From CAZAYP01 sp964489425 [NCBI: uncultured Verrucomicrobiota bacterium] (lineage in GTDB: Bacteria; Verrucomicrobiota; Kiritimatiellia; RZYC01), in NCBI GenBank assembly GCA_964489425.1, contig CAZAYP010000081.1, forward strand, positions 1 to 21,083: 21,083 nt of DNA, read 5' to 3'. The position numbers and the translations under genes are program-made. The notes below the pieces were generated by a model, which saw nothing but the letters and a program-made list of their open reading frames with translations, searched no databases and had not been told where the DNA came from. This document shows positions 16,012 through 21,083 of the stretch, piece after piece. Positions within the stretch are counted from its first letter, which is position 1, and each line of letters starts with the position of its first letter.

Positions 16012-16269
16012 ATGAACGAGCATGAGGGAACCCGCGTGGCGGCCCCCGCGCCCGGCGACTCCAGCCACCGCCGGAGCCTGGTCGTGGGGTTCAGCCTGTT
16101 TGGCGTATTTTTCGTGTTCTACATGGGCACGGCCATCCTGCAAACGCCGGCGTTCATCGCGGTCGCCGCCCGGCCCTGCCTGGGCCTGCCGCTGGGGTTG
16201 CTGCTCTCGCTGGCCATTTTCCCGGTCTCCTGGCTGCTGATCGTGATCTTCTTTCTCAAGTCGAGGTGA
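16012..16269 (+). CDS. Small two-helix membrane protein, DUF485-like, partner of the second symporter
   Basis: An 85-residue protein with a polar N-terminus (1-21) and two hydrophobic segments (about 23-42 and 58-81) ending in a basic KSR. The second segment, GLPLGLLLSLAIFPVSWLL, echoes the GIPLGVAVIVLSW segment of the DUF485 protein at 14054, and the relation to the symporter that follows is the same. It lacks the longer cytoplasmic tail, so it is a short or diverged DUF485-type subunit; a DUF4212-type partner is a less likely alternative. It begins 47 nt after the actP-like stop. Its stop codon at 16267-16269 lies inside the SD of the next gene, suggesting translational coupling. Confidence 0.78.
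   Translation: MNEHEGTRVAAPAPGDSSHRRSLVVGFSLFGVFFVFYMGTAILQTPAFIAVAARPCLGLPLGLLLSLAIFPVSWLLIVIFFLKSR
16263..16269 (+). promoter_or_regulatory. Shine-Dalgarno GAGGTGA overlapping the upstream stop codon
   Basis: GAGGTGA is a near-perfect SD ending 5 nt before the ATG at 16275, and its last three bases are the stop codon of the small membrane gene. It rules against the in-frame GTG at 16266, which lies inside the SD itself. Confidence 0.7.
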
Positions 16270-16274
16270 CGTCC

Positions 16275-17894
16275 ATGTCCAACTATCCCCTGGTGGTCGG
16301 GTTTATCCTGTTTTTCGTGGTGGTCAGCATCGTCATCACCTGGCTGACCAGCCGGTCGACCAAGTCGGCTGCCGACTTTTACGTGGCCGGCAAGGGCGTG
16401 CCATGGATCCAGGTGGGGATCGCGATGGTGGGCAGCTACCTGTCGGCGGCGAGCTTCCTGGGGTGCGCGGGCGACATCGGCGTGTTCGGCATCGACAGCA
16501 TCTGGCTGTCGATCGGCTTCTTCGGCGGGTACATGGCGGTGTTGATGCTGATTGCCGGGCCGCTGCGCAACGTGGGCAGCTACACGGTGGCCGACGCCCT
16601 GCACCGGCGCTACCCGGACCAGCGGATCAAGCTGATGGTCATGATCTGCACGCTGGTGATCTCCACGTTTTATCTGGTGCCGCAGATGCTGGGCGCGGGC
16701 CTGCTGTTCGAGCTCCTGCTGGGCTGGAACTTCGTGGGAGTGACCATCGGCCTGGGGATCCTGATGAGCATTTACATCATTTTCGGCGGCATGAAGGCCA
16801 CGCTGTACAACCAGGTGATCCAGGCGCTGTTCCTGTTTGGCACCATGGTGGTGCTCATGCTGCTGGCGTTCTTTGTCGTCGGGCACGGGTCCGTGGCCGA
16901 GGTGGTGGCGGCCGCACACCAGGCGGTCCCGCCGATCCTGGCCGGCAAGACGCCGGCGGTGGTCGAGGCCATCCGCAACCTGCCGGCGGACCAGGCCATC
17001 GCCACGGCGCGCCAGATGCTGCCCGCGGCCCCCAGCATCATGACCATCGGCGTAAAGACCAGCTCCACGCTGGCCCAGGTCAGCACGGTCGTCGCGCTGG
17101 TGTTCGGCACCGCGGGGCTGCCGCACATCCTGATCATGTTTTACACCGTGCCCAGCGCCCGCGCCGCGCGGAAGAGCGTCACCCTGTGCATTGTCGCGCT
17201 GGGGATCTTTTACCTCAGCGCGATCGTCCTGGGATTCCTGCTGATCCCGGGCATTTACCCGCAGATCGTGGACTGGATCGCGCAGGGGCCCAAGGGCGTG
17301 GGGCTGGCCAAGAACATGTCGGTGCTCAGCATCAGCGAGAAGCTGGGCGGGCCCTGGCTCATGGCCATCGGCGCGGCCGGCGCCGTGGCGGCCATCCTGA
17401 GCACGGCGGCCGGCTTGATGATCACCGCGGCCTCGACCATCAGCCACGACCTGTACAAGGTGTTCATCAACCAGCAGGCCACCGAGCGCCAGGAACTGGG
17501 CATCGCCAAGGTGACCACGCTGGTGATGTCGGGCATTGCCGTGGCCTTGGCCGTGCTGCTCAAGGACCAGAACGTGGCCTGGCTGGTGACCCTGGCCTTT
17601 GGCATCGCCGCCAGCGCCATCTTCCCGGCCATGATGGCCAATCTCTGGTGGCGCCGCGCCACGCGCCAGGGGGTGCTGGCCTCGATCATCACCGGGCTGG
17701 GCGTGTCGGTGCTGTTCATTTACCTGCTGCTCTCCGGGCGCCCGAGCTTCCTCGGGCTGCCCACGGCGGGAGGGCCAGGGGTGTTCGGGGTCACGGCCGC
17801 GTTCGCCGTCCTGTGGGGCGTGAGCCTGGTGACGCGGGACTGCGGCAAGGACGTGGACGCTTTCCTGCAGCTCGCGCACAAGCCGCAGGATTGA
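16275..17894 (+). CDS. Second sodium:solute symporter (SSS family), ActP-related
   Basis: A 539-residue inner-membrane Na+:solute symporter. The core-helix block VGSYLSAASFLG (52-63) corresponds to AGDYMSAASFLG of the first symporter. Shared later blocks include YTVADALHRRYPDQ, YIIFGGMKATLYNQVIQA, GLPHILIMFYTVPSARAA, a TAAGLMITAASTISHD core helix and LLKDQNVAWLVTLAFGIAAS. The Na+-site residues therefore appear kept, but blocks specific to E. coli ActP, such as ATTWVQIIKA, are changed. It also has a longer polar loop (about 195-260) that the first symporter lacks. It is clearly a diverged paralogue with a different or broader substrate, probably still a monocarboxylate; the substrate cannot be read from sequence. 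It is the last gene of the cluster, with the REP-like palindrome about 30 nt downstream. Confidence 0.88.
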   Translation: MSNYPLVVGFILFFVVVSIVITWLTSRSTKSAADFYVAGKGVPWIQVGIAMVGSYLSAASFLGCAGDIGVFGIDSIWLSIGFFGGYMAVLMLIAGPLRNVGSYTVADALHRRYPDQRIKLMVMICTLVISTFYLVPQMLGAGLLFELLLGWNFVGVTIGLGILMSIYIIFGGMKATLYNQVIQALFLFGTMVVLMLLAFFVVGHGSVAEVVAAAHQAVPPILAGKTPAVVEAIRNLPADQAIATARQMLPAAPSIMTIGVKTSSTLAQVSTVVALVFGTAGLPHILIMFYTVPSARAARKSVTLCIVALGIFYLSAIVLGFLLIPGIYPQIVDWIAQGPKGVGLAKNMSVLSISEKLGGPWLMAIGAAGAVAAILSTAAGLMITAASTISHDLYKVFINQQATERQELGIAKVTTLVMSGIAVALAVLLKDQNVAWLVTLAFGIAASAIFPAMMANLWWRRATRQGVLASIITGLGVSVLFIYLLLSGRPSFLGLPTAGGPGVFGVTAAFAVLWGVSLVTRDCGKDVDAFLQLAHKPQD

Positions 17895-17924
17895 TACCAT
17901 TTCCGCATGAGAACAAGCATACGA

Positions 17925-18061
17925 GCTCCCCTCCTTTGCAAGGAGGGGTGGCCGCAGGCCGGGGTGGTTATGGATGGTCCGCGCCCCGATATCACGGTGG
18001 GTGGAACCCGGAACAACCGCCCCACCCTGCGGGTCCCCCCCGCCGTGAAAAGGCGGGGAGC
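17925..18061. repeat. Compound inverted REP/MITE-like palindrome between convergent genes
   Basis: Arm 1 (17925-17969) contains a 9-bp perfect hairpin, CCCCTCCTT/AAGGAGGGG with loop TGC, then GGCC-GCA-GGCC and GGGGTGGTT. Arm 2 (18015-18061) is its imperfect inverted copy: AACCGCCCC, ACCC-TGC-GGGT, then CCCCGCC/GGCGGGG around GTGAAAA and GGGGAGC. The two arms can also pair with each other across about 45 nt. The 'CCCCTCCTT..AAGGAGGGGTGGCC..GGCC' form is known to me as a common dispersed repeat in many bacterial genomes. Here it may act as a bidirectional transcription stop for the symporter cluster and the sensor gene. It has no coding content. Confidence 0.8.
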
Positions 18062-18114
18062 CCAGATAAGTACCGATCCTCATGCACAAGTGGTATGCGG
18101 CCCAGCCTCTCGGC

Positions 18115-21083
18115 CTACGCTTCGACGTGGAAGTCGTGGCGGATGCGCTGCTGCAGCGCGTCCAACCGGGCGCACACCGTTTTCAGCAGGGCCTGGTCCG
18201 TGGCCACGAGGTCCGGGTACGCCGCCAGGTTGTCGAGGGTTTGGCCGGCGCGGAACCGCCGCGCGTGCTGCCGCAGCCGCAGGCCCATGAGGAACTCATA
18301 GCCGGCGGTCAGCTCGTCCAGCAGGGCGGGGGCCACGGTCGTGGTTTCCACGAGCGCCTGCAGCCGCTCCAGGGTGTGGGTGGGCGCCAGTTGCTGCCGC
18401 AGGGCGTAGAGGCGCGCGAAGCTGACCAGCGGCATCAGCAGTTCCTTGAGATCCAGCCGGCCGCCGCCGTCCTGCGCGTCGCCGCCGGCCAGCAGGTGGC
18501 CGAACAGCCGCAGCGGCGGCTTGAACGCCAGCGCGTTGCGTGCCAGGTTGGGGAAGAACACGGGCGTGGCTTGCAGCGCGGCGTTGATCTCCCGCCGCAA
18601 TTCCTGGACGAGCGCGGGCTGGCCGCAGACCGGCCGCAGGTCAAAGAAAATGGTCATCTCCATGAGCTCTTTGGACTCCGCGCGCTCGATCCAGGCGCGG
18701 AACCGCTGCGTCCAAACCGGCAGCGGCTGGCACCATTCCGGGTTGGCGGCCATCATCTGCCCGTTGCAGTAACGGAACCCGGCCAGCTCCAGGCCGGCGC
18801 ACACCCGGCGCCCCAGGTCGTTGAAATACGCATGGCACGTCGCGGCGGCGGCGTCGGTCCCGGGGGCGGCATACACGATGGCGTTGTCCTGGTCGCTGGC
18901 CGTGGTCAATTCCTGGCGGCCCTGGCTGCCCAGGGCGAGCCACACGAAATCCGCGGGCGTGGGGCCCAGTTCCTGCACGGCCAGGTCGGCCAGGCGCGCG
19001 GTGGCGGCATCGCACGTTGCCGTGATCAGGCGGGTGACGGCGCGGGCGGGTGCGCCGCAATCGAGCAGCGCCTGGACCGCCAGCGGCAGGCGCCGGCCCA
19101 GGCGGGCCACCGCGGCGGCGGTCGGCGCCTGGCCGATTTCCCGCGCCAGCACCAGGGCGCCGTAATGGTGCAACTGCAGCAGGTCCGCGGCGTGGGCCAG
19201 GCCGACGATCTGGCCGGCCGCGTCCGTGAGGGCCACGTGCCGCAGGTGGTCGTCCTCCATGCGCAGCAGGGCGTCGCAAATTTGCGCCGTGGCCGGGAGC
19301 GTGGCCACGGGCGAGAGCATCACCTGGTAGGCCGGGACGGCGCAGTCCGGCCCCGCGCCGCCGACCTGGCGGCGGATGACCTGGTCCGTCACCAGGCCCA
19401 CGACTTCGCCGCCGCTGGTCCGGACCAGGACCGCGTCCGCCGCGCCGGCGTTCATGAGCGCGGCCACGGCCGGCAGGGGGGTGTTCAGGTCGCAGAACAG
19501 GGCCGGCCGCTGGACGCGGCTGAGCGGCTCCAGCACGTGCAGCACCGGCGCCTGGAGCTGGTCGAGCAGCGCCGCGTACTCGGCCTCGCGCTGCGCCGGG
19601 ACGGACTGCTCCTTCACCTGCAGCACGCAGCCGGCCTGCCCGCCCACGGTGATCGGCGCCACGGCCAGCGCGCATTCGATCAGCTCGCCGGTCCGCCCGC
19701 GCAGGGCCCCGGCCGCCGTCCCGGCCGTTGCCTCGCCCGCCAGCGCGCGTCGCACCCGGTCCCAGGCGGCGCGGTTGGCCTCAAGATCGGGCAGCCAGTC
19801 TTGCAGGTCCTGCAGGTCCAGGTCGGCGGCGGTGTAGCCGAGTCGGCGCAGGAGTTGGGCGTTGGCATAGCGCAGGCGGCCGGCCAGGACGAGCAGGGCG
19901 CCTTCGGACGCGGCCTCGACCAGCGATCGGTAGCGCTGGGTCCACTCCCGCAGGGTGTGCTCGGCATCCGCGCGCAGGCGCTCGAGGCGCAGGCCCGCGC
20001 GCAGCATGTAGAGCAGCAGCCCGGCGATGAGGACAATGCTGGCGAGCACGGCCCACAGCAGGTGGCGCGTGATCAGGGCGATTTCCGCGTGCACATCCTC
20101 CAGGTACACGCCGGTGCCGATGATCCAGCCCCAGGGCGCGAACCCGCGGATATACGATTCCTTGGGCGCCAGCCGGTGGGGATCGTCTTTCCACTGCCAG
20201 ACATAGTCGACGTACCCGGCCTGCTGCCGGCGCACCAGGTTGGCGAACTCCACGAAGATCCGCGTGCCGCGCGCGTCGCGGAAATCCGACACGTCCTGGC
20301 CGTCGAGATCCTGGCGGTAGGGATGCATGATCATGCGCGGGTGCTCGTCCTGCAGCCAGAAGTAGTCCTTGGCTTCCGGGCCGTAGCGCAGCGCGGCGAT
20401 GCGGGACCGGGCCAGGTCCTGGGCCTGTTCTTGCGTGAACTCGCCCTGCCGCTGCCGGGCCTCGGTGTCGGCCAGGATGCTCCAGGCCGAATCGACCAGC
20501 TCGCGAATCATTTCGCGTTTGCGATCCCATAACGATTGTTTAAATGAGGGCAGCACCACCGCGAAAATTGCCAGCACGAACAGCAGCATGGCGGCCAGCG
20601 TCGGGCTCAGGATGTGCACCAGGAAATGCCGCCGCGTCCAGGCCGGGCCGGCCGCCCGCCACGGTTCCTGGTCCCCAGGCTTGGCGGCCGGGCCGCCGCC
20701 CGCCGCGCCGCAGACCGCCGCGCGGAACTGTTTCCACCGCGCCACGGGCATGTCCACGCCTGGCGGGCTGTCCGCGGTGGGGTGGTGCGCGTCGCTGCCC
20801 GCGGACACGGGCAGCTGCAACTCGTCGGCCAGGGCCAGGAGCTGGCGGCGCTGATCATCGTCGTAGGCGCCGTACAAGGCCTCGATCCCGTCCAGGCCCA
20901 GCCGGTGCAGGGCCAGCACCCGGGACCGCAGGTCGTCCGCCGGAATGGGCGGGGTGATGGGATGCGCCAGGAACACCTTCCCGCCGGCCCGGTGCGCGAG
21001 CGCGATGGCCTTGCCGGCTTCCAGCGCGATGGGCTGGTCCGCGCGCGTGCGAGCGGGCAGGCCCGGGCGCTGCGGCCCGATCG
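18115..21083 (-). CDS. PHP-sCache-PAS-CBS-DUF294 membrane signalling protein (5'-truncated by window edge)
   Basis: The frame is open to the window's right edge, so the N-terminus is missing; a GTG at 20976 is internal to the PHP fold and unlikely to be the start. Domains along the minus strand: C-terminal part of a PHP phosphoesterase-like domain (21083 to about 20740) with LAHP and GSDAHHP metal-site motifs; first TM helix (about 20625-20544); sCache-type sensor (about 20529-20077) with DYFWLQDEHPRMIMHPY and GFAPWGWIIGTGVYLEDV; second TM (about 20064-20002); PAS (about 19944-19612); two CBS motifs (about 19539-19162); DUF294/GlnD-like nucleotidyltransferase (about 19149-18697) with GSQGRQE and SDQDNA at about 18930-18886; and its C-terminal domain (about 18624-18262). 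The catalytic G-S and D-x-D pattern is kept. It is likely an inner-membrane sensor; its nucleotidyl target is unknown. It is convergent with two acetate-type symporters. The domain calls are firm; the physiological link is inferred. Confidence 0.87.
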   Translation of the reverse strand, partial: IGPQRPGLPARTRADQPIALEAGKAIALAHRAGGKVFLAHPITPPIPADDLRSRVLALHRLGLDGIEALYGAYDDDQRRQLLALADELQLPVSAGSDAHHPTADSPPGVDMPVARWKQFRAAVCGAAGGGPAAKPGDQEPWRAAGPAWTRRHFLVHILSPTLAAMLLFVLAIFAVVLPSFKQSLWDRKREMIRELVDSAWSILADTEARQRQGEFTQEQAQDLARSRIAALRYGPEAKDYFWLQDEHPRMIMHPYRQDLDGQDVSDFRDARGTRIFVEFANLVRRQQAGYVDYVWQWKDDPHRLAPKESYIRGFAPWGWIIGTGVYLEDVHAEIALITRHLLWAVLASIVLIAGLLLYMLRAGLRLERLRADAEHTLREWTQRYRSLVEAASEGALLVLAGRLRYANAQLLRRLGYTAADLDLQDLQDWLPDLEANRAAWDRVRRALAGEATAGTAAGALRGRTGELIECALAVAPITVGGQAGCVLQVKEQSVPAQREAEYAALLDQLQAPVLHVLEPLSRVQRPALFCDLNTPLPAVAALMNAGAADAVLVRTSGGEVVGLVTDQVIRRQVGGAGPDCAVPAYQVMLSPVATLPATAQICDALLRMEDDHLRHVALTDAAGQIVGLAHAADLLQLHHYGALVLAREIGQAPTAAAVARLGRRLPLAVQALLDCGAPARAVTRLITATCDAATARLADLAVQELGPTPADFVWLALGSQGRQELTTASDQDNAIVYAAPGTDAAAATCHAYFNDLGRRVCAGLELAGFRYCNGQMMAANPEWCQPLPVWTQRFRAWIERAESKELMEMTIFFDLRPVCGQPALVQELRREINAALQATPVFFPNLARNALAFKPPLRLFGHLLAGGDAQDGGGRLDLKELLMPLVSFARLYALRQQLAPTHTLERLQALVETTTVAPALLDELTAGYEFLMGLRLRQHARRFRAGQTLDNLAAYPDLVATDQALLKTVCARLDALQQRIRHDFHVEA

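Noticed and set aside
17925-18061. CRISPR repeat or tRNA-like element
   Set aside because: There are only two units, in inverted orientation, with no spacers and no cloverleaf; a REP-like palindrome explains it.
16119-18089. Minus-strand open frame of 656 codons across the second symporter and the palindrome
   Set aside because: It reads through the REP-like element and mirrors a transporter; no family features.
18082-20532. Plus-strand open frame of 816 codons opposite the sensor gene
   Set aside because: Antisense to a protein with six recognisable domains; composition typical of a shadow frame.
20974-20976. GTG at 20976 as the true start of the sensor protein
   Set aside because: The in-frame codons upstream to the window edge have no stop and read as PHP-like sequence (for example AIALAHRAGGK) leading into the LAHP motif, so the gene begins beyond the window.

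Overview
The window is GC-rich chromosomal DNA, densely coded, with no rRNA, tRNA, CRISPR array, integrase or transposase that I can see. Three traits suggest a high-GC member of the PVC superphylum, most likely Kiritimatiellota or Lentisphaerota: a giant secreted mosaic of SdrD-B-like, DUF11 and DUF2341/LamG domains; its C-terminal module of the 'STNL..GYESFLPLATNI.ATPP.NTY.D' type followed by a Tyr-rich end; and a periplasmic D-x-x-G-D-D-x-Y repeat protein. This placement is inferred from protein style, not from a marker gene.

Layout. (1) At 232-4611 on the minus strand is a housekeeping operon read purA > uppS > cdsA > rseP: adenylosuccinate synthetase, undecaprenyl diphosphate synthase, phosphatidate cytidylyltransferase and site-2 protease. 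The genes are 4, 8 and 48 nt apart. The dxr gene that often sits between cdsA and rseP is absent. (2) Reading away from purA is an exported protein of about 875 aa (4797-7424) with about twelve D-x-x-G-x-D-x-Y repeats and C-terminal HEAT repeats. (3) Next comes a 2098-aa secreted multidomain protein (7548-13844) with an AT-rich putative promoter and a strong SD. (4) A putative terminator and promoter separate it from a four-gene cluster (14054-17894) of two consecutive modules, each a small membrane protein followed by a sodium:solute symporter. The first module closely resembles YjcH (DUF485)-ActP acetate permease. (5) A compound inverted, REP/MITE-like palindrome (17925-18061) lies between the symporters and the convergent last gene. 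(6) That gene (18115 to beyond 21083, minus strand, 5'-truncated by the window edge) encodes a PHP fragment, TM, sCache-type sensor, TM, PAS, CBS pair, and DUF294 nucleotidyltransferase with its C-terminal domain.

How they may work together. Group 1 is ordinary envelope and purine biosynthesis. Groups 4-6 look like a carboxylate (acetate-type) uptake and sensing locus: two Na+-coupled symporters with small partner subunits, facing a membrane sensor whose sCache domain belongs to a type that can bind small carboxylates and whose CBS-DUF294 half is of a kind often encoded near acetate permeases. The domain fusion in that sensor and the doubled symporter module are the most interesting points. 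The repeat proteins of groups 2 and 3 are probably envelope or extracellular proteins of unknown function.
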